A stretch of DNA of 64,000 nt from Marinomonas agarivorans (GCA_002173415.2 NHNK02000011.1:1-64000), one strand, 5' to 3'; counted from the stretch's first letter, positions 6,723 to 14,924 are shown. A program made the numbers and translations. Notes: generated by a model from the letters alone, not told the origin.

Positions 6723-8309
6723 TTAAGCCGTTAAGGCGGGATATGCCCCTTCGACCCAAATATCGTTATTGGCAAACAGTTCTACCAATTCTTGCGGTCG
6801 AGAACTTGCCAGTTCTAAAAAAGAGGCTTCCCATATATTACGATGGGAGTGCACCTTGATCAGATTGTGACTGTCTCGTTGCCAGTTAATGGGCAAAAAC
6901 ACACATTTTTCTTTAGGTTTTTCACCATAAAGACGATCTCGACCTGATAGGTAAACCAAACGCCTTTTGTTCGTTTGTTGCAGTTCGGATTCGCTCACCA
7001 AATACACTAAACAGGATCGGAACCAAACAGGAAACTCCGTTCGAATATCCGACTGAGCGTTACTGTAGACGTTAGCATCTATCACTTCTACGTCATTCCC
7101 TTCTATTCCAGCAATTGGCTGTGATACAAGCTGGTCTTTTGAATCAGCCAAATTATCAGGTGACTGAATAGATGACTTAGTAGATAACTGAGCAGATGTT
7201 TCAGTAGATTGCTGACTAGATAGTTGGGCATGCCATGTGGCAAACGCATCTACTGCCAAACTGCGATAAGCATTCACCGGCAAACAATCTGTAGACTGTG
7301 GTGGCTCGTTAATCCATGCATTTTCATGGCGCAATTGTCTCAAGGTATCAAGGCGCGATAACACTAATGCCACACGATTCAAACCCAAGGTGTCGATTGT
7401 CACTTGCCCTCTGCTTTGCCATAAGCTTTGCTCTATTGTTTGATGCGCTTTCTTTTGTTCTTGCAACCAATCTTGATAGTTCTGATCAACGTCTTGGGCG
7501 GTAATACTCAGCCCTTGGCTATTTCTCTGGTTCGGAATCGCACTGGGTTGCTGCCAAAGCAATGTTTCTATCTCTTGTTTAGAGAGCTGTGTTGTTGCTT
7601 GATAAAACGCACAAACATGGTCGTATGCATAGGCTTGACCATTGACCGGGTTAAAACGAATAAAGTCTCTAGGATTTTCATGGTAAGGGTGGATAAGCAG
7701 AGGTTGTTCTTGCTCAACACTCACCTCTGGGTAACGTTTGCCTACTACTGGAAATAACCCAGCTTTGTATTTTTCATCGCAGGCGCGACAACTATAAACT
7801 AAGTTATTTTGCTGATAAGCAAATGAAAAATAAGGCGAGCACTGCTGGCCACCATCAACATTATTTGAGGTACCGTTATTTAAATTTAAGCTATCGCTAT
7901 CCAATAACTGCACTGGACGATAATGGCTAATCACACCGCCATCTGTTGGTGTTAAAAAGCTTTCACAAAAGCAGCAACATCCTATACTGACTGTTTCAAA
8001 ATGCTCTTTAATAATCGAATTGGCATAGAGTGCAGGATCAAATGCCGCATAAGTAAAGCCAATCATGATGTTGTCATCCTGCCGTGATGTCGGCACGCCT
8101 TGGTTTTGGGTCATCACAATCAAGTTGTCTACCAAATCAGGGGCATAACCGTCTTTTTTAAGACGCTGGCGATCATTTTTTGTCAGAGTATGATACTTAG
8201 GCGCCACTTTGAGTAACTCTACCAACTGCGCCATCTGCTTTTCAGCAGCAGCTTGCTTAACATCAAGATCTGGCGTTAAAGCAGTATGTGAAAAGGTTAA
8301 CGCTCTCAT
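6723..8309 (-). CDS. HNH-type zinc-centre protein
   Basis: A 528-residue protein whose residues about 105-200 match an HNH-type layout like that of the TIGR02646/retron-associated putative HNH proteins. The pattern is CCCFCESFLTP, then ISHYRPV, then FAYQQNNLVYSCRACDEKY, with LLIHPYHENPRDFIRF following. The CxxC...H...CxxC arrangement would hold one Zn and an HNH active centre, with the second His in SHYRP. The rest (about 270-528) is unrecognised and contains a Ser/Gln/Thr-rich insertion near 370-400. It overlaps the preceding gene by 4 bp (ATGA), so the two are translationally coupled. DNA cleavage is plausible from the motif but unproven. Confidence 0.65.
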   Translation of the reverse strand: MRALTFSHTALTPDLDVKQAAAEKQMAQLVELLKVAPKYHTLTKNDRQRLKKDGYAPDLVDNLIVMTQNQGVPTSRQDDNIMIGFTYAAFDPALYANSIIKEHFETVSIGCCCFCESFLTPTDGGVISHYRPVQLLDSDSLNLNNGTSNNVDGGQQCSPYFSFAYQQNNLVYSCRACDEKYKAGLFPVVGKRYPEVSVEQEQPLLIHPYHENPRDFIRFNPVNGQAYAYDHVCAFYQATTQLSKQEIETLLWQQPSAIPNQRNSQGLSITAQDVDQNYQDWLQEQKKAHQTIEQSLWQSRGQVTIDTLGLNRVALVLSRLDTLRQLRHENAWINEPPQSTDCLPVNAYRSLAVDAFATWHAQLSSQQSTETSAQLSTKSSIQSPDNLADSKDQLVSQPIAGIEGNDVEVIDANVYSNAQSDIRTEFPVWFRSCLVYLVSESELQQTNKRRLVYLSGRDRLYGEKPKEKCVFLPINWQRDSHNLIKVHSHRNIWEASFLELASSRPQELVELFANNDIWVEGAYPALTA

Positions 8310-9058
8310 TGTTTGGCTCCCTGCGGTATGGTTGAAGTGGCTTTTTTCTCTGCGGTATTTTCCTCTGTAGCTTTTTCCTCTGTGGTTTTTTCTTCTTTAG
8401 AAAGCTCTGTTATGGCACTGTTTATCTCTGCATTATTTATCTCTGCATTATTTATCTCTGCACTGTTTATTTCTGCATAACTTGTTGCCATATTGGCATC
8501 AAGTGCTTTTTGTTCTTCTTTAAATTCTTCTTTAGCTTCTCCACTATAGAGTGCTTTTTGTGCCTGCTGACTGGTTGATAGCACACCGTTTTCATAGTTT
8601 TTTTGCTGATCTATTAGTTTGTGTGCAATCGATTCAACTTCTTGATTAATCGTGGCTTTCGTATTGCCTACCGTTGTCTGTACTTTATTTTGCAGCATCA
8701 ACGCTTCTTGCTGAAATTCTTGCTGTTTTTTTTCAAAGCTTTTCTGATAGGCGCCTGCCAGTAATGGCGGTTCTAACTTTTGCAGTTCGTCATAGGCTGG
8801 CTGCTCATCATACGCTTGTTGTAAACTTGGGTGATCTTGCAATAAACGCTGTCTAGCCGTATCGACTTGCTGAAATGACTGCTGTAATGAGGCATTAATA
8901 TGCTGCATCGCATCTGCTAATACTTCATCTACGGATACCAACATAGTGTTTACATCGGTTGGCATAGATAACGCTGCCAATTTCTGCATTGAAGGTGCTT
9001 GAGGTGAATCACTTTTCATTGGCTGATTGGGTGCTTTAGATGACTCATTATTATTCAT
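8306..9058 (-). CDS. Coiled-coil protein with pentapeptide repeat tail
   Basis: This gene is not recognised. The 250-residue product is Gln/Ala/Glu-rich with long predicted coiled-coil helices (about 40-185). Its C-terminal tail contains tandem AEIN[NS] pentapeptides followed by Thr/Glu/Lys-rich repeats. There is no signal peptide or TM segment. The stop overlaps the start of the HNH-type gene. It sits between the R-body genes and that gene, so an adaptor or scaffold between filament and cargo is conceivable but not shown. Confidence 0.6.
   Translation of the reverse strand: MNNNESSKAPNQPMKSDSPQAPSMQKLAALSMPTDVNTMLVSVDEVLADAMQHINASLQQSFQQVDTARQRLLQDHPSLQQAYDEQPAYDELQKLEPPLLAGAYQKSFEKKQQEFQQEALMLQNKVQTTVGNTKATINQEVESIAHKLIDQQKNYENGVLSTSQQAQKALYSGEAKEEFKEEQKALDANMATSYAEINSAEINNAEINNAEINSAITELSKEEKTTEEKATEENTAEKKATSTIPQGAKQ
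8415..8474. repeat. 15-bp in-frame minisatellite, four copies
   Basis: Four 15-bp units (GCATTATTTATCTCT and variants with ACTG for ATTA) lie head to tail inside the coiled-coil gene and encode AEIN[NS] repeats. The unit length is a multiple of three, so gain or loss keeps the frame and would change only the tail length. Confidence 0.85.
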
Positions 9059-9140
9059 GACATCTCTCCTTTAACGGTTTTCCTGCACTATGTTGATCAT
9101 TGATTAACGTGGTGCTTTATGTGATTGTTTTTACCCATTC

Positions 9141-10196
9141 TCACGGACTAGGTGCAGTATTATTTGCAGAATCTGCCGCTTTAGGCCTGTCGACACAAAG
9201 GCTCAAACAGCCAATACTGTCCACATTTAACATGGTCGCTTTATTCGGTAAGGCAAAAATGTAGTGCCGATATTGTCCTGCCTGATCAATAAAGCTGTCT
9301 GTAGCAAGGTGATCACTTAACTGCTGCTGCAATTGGCGAATATACTCTTCTGCTTGCTGTTTAATTTGATCAATTTGAGTCAGATCAATGTTGAGAATCA
9401 AATTAAGTAACCCTGCACTATAACTAGTAAAACCCAATGTTTTTCCTGCATCGCTCCATTGCGTTATCGCGTCATGCAGTGTTCTCTGATCTAATTCAAA
9501 TGTCACCAAAGGACAGTCAAGATTATCCAGTACGAGGGGCGATAATAGTGCCAGAACGTCTTCAATTGGCTGTAACCGCTCATTAGTATTGCTCACCCAA
9601 GCTAAGTAAAAGCAGTAGTAGTGCGCTAATTCACCCAATGTTTGAGCTTTGCCATTTGCCCATTTAAGTGCTTGTTGCTTTATATTTTGCCCAACTTGAA
9701 AGCGCGATTCGCAATACTGCAATGTGTCATAGAAGATAATGTTATCGCCTAGTGAAGCACTCCAATTTAGTGATGAATTGGGGACTTGCTGTTGCTGAAA
9801 AAATTGAGAAATCGACGTAAAGTCATCATCACTTACTATGCCATATTTTTCTAATAATTGACTGCTCGCTCGCTTTTGATTGGCCCCTTGATCTGCCGTA
9901 ATTTCATTAGAGAAGTGAGACATATCACGTAAGTCACTTGCACTCATTTCTAGCAACTTTTTCACATCAACAGTGACGTTGATGTTATCAAAATACAGTA
10001 ATGACGTTCCCCTCAAACCAACATTAAGCTGTGTAATAAAGGCATCCATAGAAGGAAAGCTAACAGAGTTCTTCTTGTCGTCGATCATAATTTGAACCCA
10101 CTGTGAACTGTTTGGAATCATAGTGAGCAATGTCTGAATATTTTCAGGCAGTTGCTCTATCGACTCGAGTTCTGCTTGATTGATCCGTATCGTCAT
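9141..10196 (-). CDS. Conserved-context hypothetical protein next to R-body genes
   Basis: I do not recognise this 351-residue protein. It appears soluble, with no signal peptide. The N-terminal ~95 residues look like a small alpha/beta domain. Residues about 150-290 are helical with many Gln and Leu residues (QQAEEYIRQLQQQLSDHL), and the C-terminus is short and polar. It is the first non-reb gene after the R-body genes, with about 110 bp between, and is followed by the coiled-coil and HNH-type genes. A role in R-body assembly or cargo is inferred only from position. Confidence 0.6.
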   Translation of the reverse strand: MTIRINQAELESIEQLPENIQTLLTMIPNSSQWVQIMIDDKKNSVSFPSMDAFITQLNVGLRGTSLLYFDNINVTVDVKKLLEMSASDLRDMSHFSNEITADQGANQKRASSQLLEKYGIVSDDDFTSISQFFQQQQVPNSSLNWSASLGDNIIFYDTLQYCESRFQVGQNIKQQALKWANGKAQTLGELAHYYCFYLAWVSNTNERLQPIEDVLALLSPLVLDNLDCPLVTFELDQRTLHDAITQWSDAGKTLGFTSYSAGLLNLILNIDLTQIDQIKQQAEEYIRQLQQQLSDHLATDSFIDQAGQYRHYIFALPNKATMLNVDSIGCLSLCVDRPKAADSANNTAPSP

Positions 10197-10304
10197 ATCC
10201 GCCTCTTTTTACCTATTTTTTCAGCCTATTTTTTATTGATTTTCTAACTGTGTTTCATACAGTCACTAGCTCGTGAATAGCAATCTCACTAATTGATTAC
10301 TCTA

Positions 10305-10658
10305 TTAGCCAGCAGGAAACTCATTCACTAACTGACTTGCACCAGCACCCACTGCGGTAAAGTTCGATGTACTTGCCGCAACCATTTTGTTTGCCTGTTC
10401 TATAACTGCACTGTATTGCTCAGCATTGCCTGTTGCTAACATTTGAGCTAGAGCGACACCCATCGCTGTCGTCGCCATCGTATTAATATTACGTAGATTA
10501 TCTGTCGCGTCTTGAACGGCTATTGCCGAAGACTGAGAGATAGATTGGTAGGCTTTACCCGCTCCTGAAAGCTTGATCACATTATTGCTCAAGGCCGAAC
10601 TTTGCATTGCCCCTACCGTACTGACGATTTGAGAGTTCACTTGACTGTTGTCAGACAT
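10305..10658 (-). CDS. RebB-family R-body protein, divergent (gene 7 of array)
   Basis: A 117-residue Ala/Ser/Asn-rich protein. Its central segment (SGAGKAYQSISQSSAIAVQ, DATDNLRNINTMATTAMGVA) fits the RebB-type pattern of small R-body subunits, although it lacks the MAFPTAVN start of the main paralogues. R-bodies are rolled protein ribbons that extend on a trigger such as acid pH and puncture membranes. I prefer the second ATG (10658), nine bases from the GAGG; a first ATG at 10664 is only three bases from it. It closes the reb array. Confidence 0.7.
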   Translation of the reverse strand: MSDNSQVNSQIVSTVGAMQSSALSNNVIKLSGAGKAYQSISQSSAIAVQDATDNLRNINTMATTAMGVALAQMLATGNAEQYSAVIEQANKMVAASTSNFTAVGAGASQLVNEFPAG

Positions 10659-10703
10659 AATCATTCACCTCTTCTGTTCATTATTGACTCAACTAGCTAG
10701 GGT

Positions 10704-11213
10704 CTAACTTTTATCAGAAGAAAAAAGCTTCTTAATACTTGCTTCAAACGACGTCATAGCAGCCTTAAATAAAGGCAATTCAGTCGTAGGGAGCTTACTT
10801 TTCACCAACCCTTTTGCACTGCTTGCAGCAGCATCTACCGTTGTTGCATTGACTGCACCACTGTTGCTTTTGCTAAGTTCTTGTATGGTGGTTAGCGCCA
10901 TCTCCGTAATGATTTGTTGCTCGGTTAAATTGGCTTTTAGCAAAGCGGATTCCAATGCGGCTTTTGACTTGGTATCAATAGGTTCTGGCGCCAGTATTTC
11001 GGTTCTGAGCATTTTGGCGCAACTTGCTGTCGTCGCGGCCGAAGCCGATGTTTGAGCATTTTGTTGTGCCGTAATGGCATTAAACATTCCCATCCCAATT
11101 GTTTCGGTACCAGTGACATCCAACATTCCCATGGCTTGCGATGGTGCACCGCCTGTTAATAACGCATTCATTTGACTTACTGCATCTGTAACTTGATCAT
11201 TTACTTTAGTCAT
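10704..11213 (-). CDS. RebB-family R-body protein with C-terminal extension (gene 6)
   Basis: Residues 1-70 match the RebB pattern (VNDQVTDAVSQMNALLTGGA, AMGMLDVTGTETIGMGMFNA, ITAQQNAQTSASAATTA). They align with the shorter paralogues, including the A/S-rich helix and the 'QQN...TA' segment. A further ~100 residues (EILAPEPIDTKSKAALESAL to IKKLFSSDKS) form an extra helical domain absent from the others. The gene could encode a cap, anchor or nucleating subunit rather than the main ribbon; that is inferred from the added domain. It has a good GGAG ribosome site and lies 20 bp downstream of the 71-residue gene, so the two are probably co-transcribed. Confidence 0.75.
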   Translation of the reverse strand: MTKVNDQVTDAVSQMNALLTGGAPSQAMGMLDVTGTETIGMGMFNAITAQQNAQTSASAATTASCAKMLRTEILAPEPIDTKSKAALESALLKANLTEQQIITEMALTTIQELSKSNSGAVNATTVDAAASSAKGLVKSKLPTTELPLFKAAMTSFEASIKKLFSSDKS

Positions 11214-11234
11214 TACTTATTCTCCTGATACTCT

Positions 11235-11450
11235 TTACAGCCCTTTCGATGCGCCAGCGGCACCTGCGGCTAACATAAGCACACAACACTGGCTCACCGA
11301 TGCATTTTGAATCGATTGCGATTGGCTTTCATTATTCACGGCGTTTTCCATTAATATGCCAATCGAATTGGCCATACTGACTGATGCAGCTGCGACTGAA
11401 AAAGCAGGTGCTGCTGCAATATTGGCTTCATACAATGGACCATTGCTCAT
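11235..11450 (-). CDS. Short RebB-like R-body protein (gene 5)
   Basis: A 71-residue Ala/Ser-rich protein (APAFSVAAASVSMANSIGI, then ENAVNNESQSQSIQNASVSQ) with the composition and spacing of RebB-type subunits. The hydrophobic stretch is followed by an Asn/Gln-rich stretch and a final small-residue helix (LMLAAGAAGASKGL). It is shorter than the others and has lost the MAFPTAVN start. It lies tightly upstream of the extended RebB gene. An accessory or polymerisation-controlling subunit is plausible by analogy with the small Reb proteins of Caedibacter, which carry several unequal subunits. Confidence 0.65.
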   Translation of the reverse strand: MSNGPLYEANIAAAPAFSVAAASVSMANSIGILMENAVNNESQSQSIQNASVSQCCVLMLAAGAAGASKGL

Positions 11451-11483
11451 TAATAAATACCGCCTGTAGACTGAATCATTAAG

Positions 11484-11521
11484 TGAACAGTATTCACGCT
11501 AATAAGTGTGAATACTGTTCA
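11484..11521. promoter_or_regulatory. Perfect 14-bp inverted repeat between reb genes
   Basis: TGAACAGTATTCAC at 11484-11497 pairs perfectly with 11508-11521, with a 10-base loop. It lies between the fourth RebB gene (stop at 11531) and the 71-residue gene. There is no T-run on either side, so it is more likely an RNA-processing or attenuation hairpin (or a protein site) than a simple terminator. It may set the ratio of major to minor R-body subunits. Confidence 0.7.
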
Positions 11522-11530
11522 TGGGCCATC

Positions 11531-11797
11531 TTAACGATAGATCGCTCTGCTCGCTCTTCCTGTCGATGCTGTATCAATACAATACAAAGTACTAACACCT
11601 TGAGTGAGTGCTGCTTGCGCCGTTACAGAGCTATTTTGCTGCCCTGTTGTGGCGTTATGAGCGGCATTCGAAAGCGCCTGACTCGTTGCGATCATAAAAT
11701 TACCAGTTGCTACTGCAGGTGCATCACCAAGAACTTTGGTATTAACCTGAGAAACTGAATCCGTGATTTGGCTGTTTACTGCGGTTGGAAATGCCAT
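11531..11797 (-). CDS. rebB: RebB-type R-body subunit, paralogue 4
   Basis: An 88-residue RebB family protein (the 'killing protein'/R-body subunit family first known from Caedibacter). It begins MAFPTAVNSQITDSVSQ and shares the middle ATSQALSNAAHNATT and the LY-x-IDTAST motif with the three upstream paralogues, but is the most divergent of the four: it has Phe-Met for Leu-Phe, a Cys before IDTAST and a basic tail (RASRAIYR). Subunits of this kind polymerise into a coiled ribbon in the cytoplasm. It is separated from the next reb gene upstream by 154 bp, so independent expression is possible. Confidence 0.88.
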   Translation of the reverse strand: MAFPTAVNSQITDSVSQVNTKVLGDAPAVATGNFMIATSQALSNAAHNATTGQQNSSVTAQAALTQGVSTLYCIDTASTGRASRAIYR

Positions 11798-11951
11798 AAT
11801 ATTTTCCTTTTTTTAGTTAATTTTGGTTAACTTGACGTTAACGCTTTTCTTTCACTTTTCTTTAGTAAAGTGATACAACCCTATGAGATTGCATCGTTGT
11901 CCGATCACTGCAACACGCTCTCCACATAAGACGTTTTACTTCGTAAACGCA

Positions 11952-12218
11952 TTAAGCAAAGATTTTTTGTGTTGCAACGGCCGTGGACGCGGTATCAACG
12001 GAGTAAAGCAAATTTACTCCCATTGTTGTGACTGCTTGCGCAGTAACATTGGTTTGTTGCTGTGCCGAAGTCGCATTGTGCGCTGCATTCGACAGAGCTT
12101 GTGATGTCGCTTGAAACAAGTTTCCCATCGCTATAGAGGGCGCTGCTCCTAACGTTTGTACATTCGCTTGTGTGACTGAGTCAGTTATTTGGCTATTAAC
12201 TGCGGTTGGAAATGCCAT
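11952..12218 (-). CDS. rebB: RebB-type R-body subunit, paralogue 3
   Basis: An 88-residue RebB family member (MAFPTAVNSQITDSVTQANV, then NLFQATSQALSNAAHNATS, SVDTAST). It differs from paralogues 1 and 2 mainly at the Ala-Pro-Ser-Ile segment and the tail (VATQKIFA). A GGGAGAAG ribosome site precedes the ATG. About 230 bp of non-coding DNA separate it from paralogue 2, in which I see only a short TGTC...GACA inverted repeat. Confidence 0.9.
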   Translation of the reverse strand: MAFPTAVNSQITDSVTQANVQTLGAAPSIAMGNLFQATSQALSNAAHNATSAQQQTNVTAQAVTTMGVNLLYSVDTASTAVATQKIFA

Positions 12219-12452
12219 CTTACTTCTCCCTTCTTATGTCAGAAAAAGACATCTGTTGAACTTAGCCTTATCAATATACGCTCTGTTCCAACGGGCTTTT
12301 ATAACAATTGAACTGCAACCAAAATGGCAATTTAAACAGCAACTTAGACAGGCTTTGACCTGAAAGCAGCCACCTACATCACCATTCAGTTACACCCCTA
12401 ATTCCCTAGTGCTTAGTAATTCATGTACTAAATGATTCTTCGTAATTAATGA

Positions 12453-12722
12453 TTAGCTACCTAATATTTCTTTGGTTGCCACACCTGTACTTGCCGTATC
12501 AATCGAGTACAAAGTGGTGACACCCATTGTTGTTGCTGCCTGAGCGGTAATTGCAGTCTGCTGCTGTGCGGTTGTTGCATTGTGTGCTGCATTTGCTAAT
12601 GCCTGTGATGTTGCTTGAAATAAATTGCCCATCGACATAGCAGGTGCATCGCCCAATACTTTCACATTCGCTTGGGTGACTGAGTCGGTGATTTGATCAT
12701 TTACTGCGGTTGGAAATGCCAT
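12453..12722 (-). CDS. rebB: RebB-type R-body subunit, paralogue 2
   Basis: An 89-residue RebB family member. It is nearly identical to paralogue 1 over residues 1-83 (AAMSMGNLFQ versus ALSMGNLFQ and a few other changes), then diverges to the short tail EILGS. The pair clearly arose by recent tandem duplication. The strong conservation of the body with change confined to the tail suggests that the body forms the ribbon lattice and the tail is exposed; this is inference. Confidence 0.92.
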   Translation of the reverse strand: MAFPTAVNDQITDSVTQANVKVLGDAPAMSMGNLFQATSQALANAAHNATTAQQQTAITAQAATTMGVTTLYSIDTASTGVATKEILGS

Positions 12723-12807
12723 ATTGCTATCCTTTTTTCTATGAAATATGCGTTTTTTACGATTTAGCCATCGTTCAAAACAGACGTTTAAGATAAGTAC
12801 CTTTTAC

Positions 12808-13104
12808 TTAGCTACCTAAACCAGCAACTTTTGTACTCGGCGTTAAAATACTTTTGGTTGCTACTCCTGTACTCGCGGTATCAATCGAGTACAGAGTGGT
12901 GACACCCATGGTGGTTGCTGCTTGCGCAGTAACAGCGTTTTGCTGCTGAGCGGATGTTGCATTGTGCGCCGCATTACCTAATGCTTGCGACGTTGCCTGA
13001 AACAAATTACCCATCGACAATGCTGGTGCATCACCTAATACTTTCACATTAGCTTGGGTAACAGAATCCGTAATTTGGTCATTGACCGCGGTTGGAAATG
13101 CCAT
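12808..13104 (-). CDS. rebB: RebB-type R-body subunit, paralogue 1
   Basis: A 98-residue RebB family protein and the first reb gene of the array. It shares MAFPTAVNDQITDSVTQANV, the NAAHNATS helix and YSIDTASTGVATK with paralogue 2, but has a longer tail (SILTPSTKVAGLGS). The region upstream (13105-13468) leads into an REP-like repeat and the RAYT gene, so its promoter must lie in that interval or the array is read through from further upstream. Confidence 0.92.
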   Translation of the reverse strand: MAFPTAVNDQITDSVTQANVKVLGDAPALSMGNLFQATSQALGNAAHNATSAQQQNAVTAQAATTMGVTTLYSIDTASTGVATKSILTPSTKVAGLGS

Positions 13105-13255
13105 AATAAAAACCTCATTTTTTCAAAAGTGAATTAGTTATTTCTTATTGCTATACATCCGGTTCAAAACTCAACTCCCATTGCGTTATCTCAAACCTTG
13201 TACACAGTGTAAAAAAGAAAAAGTATTAAAAATTGGCAGGAATTCGTTTGCTGTT

Positions 13256-13280
13256 GGCATAAATTAGTGACAAGTTGGTA
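13256..13280. repeat. REP-like 25-bp repeat, left copy
   Basis: A 25-bp sequence (GGCATAAATTAGTGACAAGT and five more bases) is identical to 14721-14745. The two copies flank the RAYT gene in direct orientation. This left copy lacks the inverted arm present on the right. The 13105-13468 gap holds nothing else except AAAGACACCC words at 13340-13349 and 13363-13372. Confidence 0.85.
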
Positions 13281-13339
13281 GAATTACGATTCTTGGCTAG
13301 AATCGTGAGAAAGTCTGACTCCGCATACCTTATTTTTAC

Positions 13340-13372
13340 AAAGACACCCTCTTCTATTTTACAAAGACACCC
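13340..13372. repeat. AAAGACACCC words, with an inverted copy at 14684-14693
   Basis: AAAGACACCC occurs twice upstream of the RAYT gene, and its exact inverse GGGTGTCTTT lies downstream at 14684-14693. Inverted short words flanking a RAYT gene are typical of REP-type extremities and could be the sites the transposase recognises. Confidence 0.6.
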
Positions 13373-13468
13373 ACTCCAAAGTTGACACAGCAAAATAATA
13401 CTGTATAAGTAAACAGTGTTATTTGATTTTCAAAGTTAGTTTACTTCTCAAGGAAAGAGGAACCACCT

Positions 13469-14509
13469 ATGCCGACTCCAAGGCGTCAACAAATCAGCTT
13501 GGCTGATACTCCTTACTATCACTGTGTTTCACGCTGTGTACGTCGTGCTTTTCTCTGTGGTGAAGACGATCTTACAGGCAAAAACTTCGAACACCGTCGT
13601 GGCTGGATTGAAGATCGACTGCTCTTTCTAGCAAGTGTATTTTCGATCGATGTCTGTGCTTACGCCATCATGAGCAATCACCTCCATGTGGTGTTACATA
13701 TCAATCAGAGTCAAGCACTGAACTGGTCGATGGAAGAAGTACTTGAACGCTGGCATCGTATTCATCAAGGTACCATTTTCACTCAACAATTTATCAATGG
13801 CGAAACATTACCAAAGCATGCCATGGCGTTTGTAAAAGCATCGGCTGAAACCTACCGTCAACGTTTGATGGATATCAGTTGGTTCATGAGAGAGTTAAAC
13901 GAACCCATTGCCAGAATGGCCAATCAAGAAGACGAATGCACTGGGCGGTTTTGGGAAGGGCGATTCAAGTCACAGGCACTATTAAATGAGTCGGCTTTGC
14001 TTGCTTGTATGGCCTATGTTGATCTCAACCCAGTTCGAGCCTGCCTAGCTCAAAAAACAGCTAAGATAGTAGCCTCAGCACCAGAAAACTCAGATTACAC
14101 AAGCATCAAAAAGCGTGTTATTCATGCTAAAAAATACCAAACACAACCAGCCAATTTATTGCCCTTTTTAGGTTATGAAAAAGAAGAAACAAAAGAGCAA
14201 CAAAGCATCTCAGGCTTACCATTTCGATTAACGGATTACCTTGAATTAGTAGATGTAACAGGACGAGTTATTCAAGAAGAGAAACGAGGAAGTATTGACC
14301 TATCACTAGCGCCAATCCTACAAAGAATCGGTCTAACGTCTTCACAATGGCTGACGATCACCACGCAGTTTGAAGAGCAATTTCATACGGCCATTGGCAG
14401 TGAAGAGGAATTAACTAGTTTTAGCCTTAACACTAAGCGGCAACGACGGCCTAGTCTATCGAACTGTAAACACTTATTAGTGTTAACCTCACCTCAAAAT
14501 CGATACTAG
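13469..14509 (+). CDS. REP-associated tyrosine transposase (RAYT, IS200/Y1 family)
   Basis: A 346-residue Y1/HUH single-strand transposase-like protein. Visible landmarks are PYYHCVSRCVRRAFLC near the N-terminus, the HUH metal motif in MSNHLHVVLH, and the RAYT-typical GRFWEGRFKSQ and YVDLNPVRACL. It is complete, with an AGGAAAGAGG ribosome site. RAYTs are linked to REP hairpins and are usually single-copy and domesticated. Here REP-like words flank the gene on both sides. It sits, on the opposite strand, between the reb genes and their presumed regulators, so it probably inserted into the locus later. Confidence 0.9.
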   Translation: MPTPRRQQISLADTPYYHCVSRCVRRAFLCGEDDLTGKNFEHRRGWIEDRLLFLASVFSIDVCAYAIMSNHLHVVLHINQSQALNWSMEEVLERWHRIHQGTIFTQQFINGETLPKHAMAFVKASAETYRQRLMDISWFMRELNEPIARMANQEDECTGRFWEGRFKSQALLNESALLACMAYVDLNPVRACLAQKTAKIVASAPENSDYTSIKKRVIHAKKYQTQPANLLPFLGYEKEETKEQQSISGLPFRLTDYLELVDVTGRVIQEEKRGSIDLSLAPILQRIGLTSSQWLTITTQFEEQFHTAIGSEEELTSFSLNTKRQRRPSLSNCKHLLVLTSPQNRY

Positions 14510-14720
14510 AGCCAGCAATTCAAAACGACAGAATCAGCCTAGATTTGCTAGGTTGCTGCTTAAACTCGTCTGGAAAACCTTAAAAACGTTACTCTTTTCT
14601 TTAGTTTATCAAGCAGCCACAAAGCATTGAAACTTTTTGGATTTTATCCAGTAGTCCGATTTGTTATTTCTATGATTAAAAATGGGTGTCTTTTTAGTTT
14701 GTTTTTAGTTTTTTGCTGCT

Positions 14721-14760
14721 GGCATAAATTAGTGACAAGTTGGTAAAACTGTCACTAATT
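14721..14760. repeat. REP-like hairpin, right copy
   Basis: The 25-bp word shared with 13256-13280 is followed by GTCACTAATT, the exact inverse of AATTAGTGAC at 14727-14736. This makes a 10-bp stem with a 14-base loop. It is the complete REP-like hairpin of which the left copy keeps one arm. The rest of 14510-14924 shows no gene. Confidence 0.8.
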
Positions 14761-14924
14761 GATAAACAGCTAGAAATGCAGACTGACTGAACATAAGCCA
14801 TTATGTGAAATATGGGAAAATTCCACCTTCCCAGCAACATAAAACTACCTTCAAAATTGGTACAAGTTTGTATGTAGCAAACACAAACTCGTACCTAATT
14901 AGTATAAAGCCAAAGTTATCTGCT

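Noticed and set aside
11531-13104. The four tandem similar genes as a nitrile-hydratase-leader or Nif11-type RiPP precursor set
   Set aside because: Their sequence fits the RebB family instead. A substrate role for YcaO is kept only as a hypothesis.
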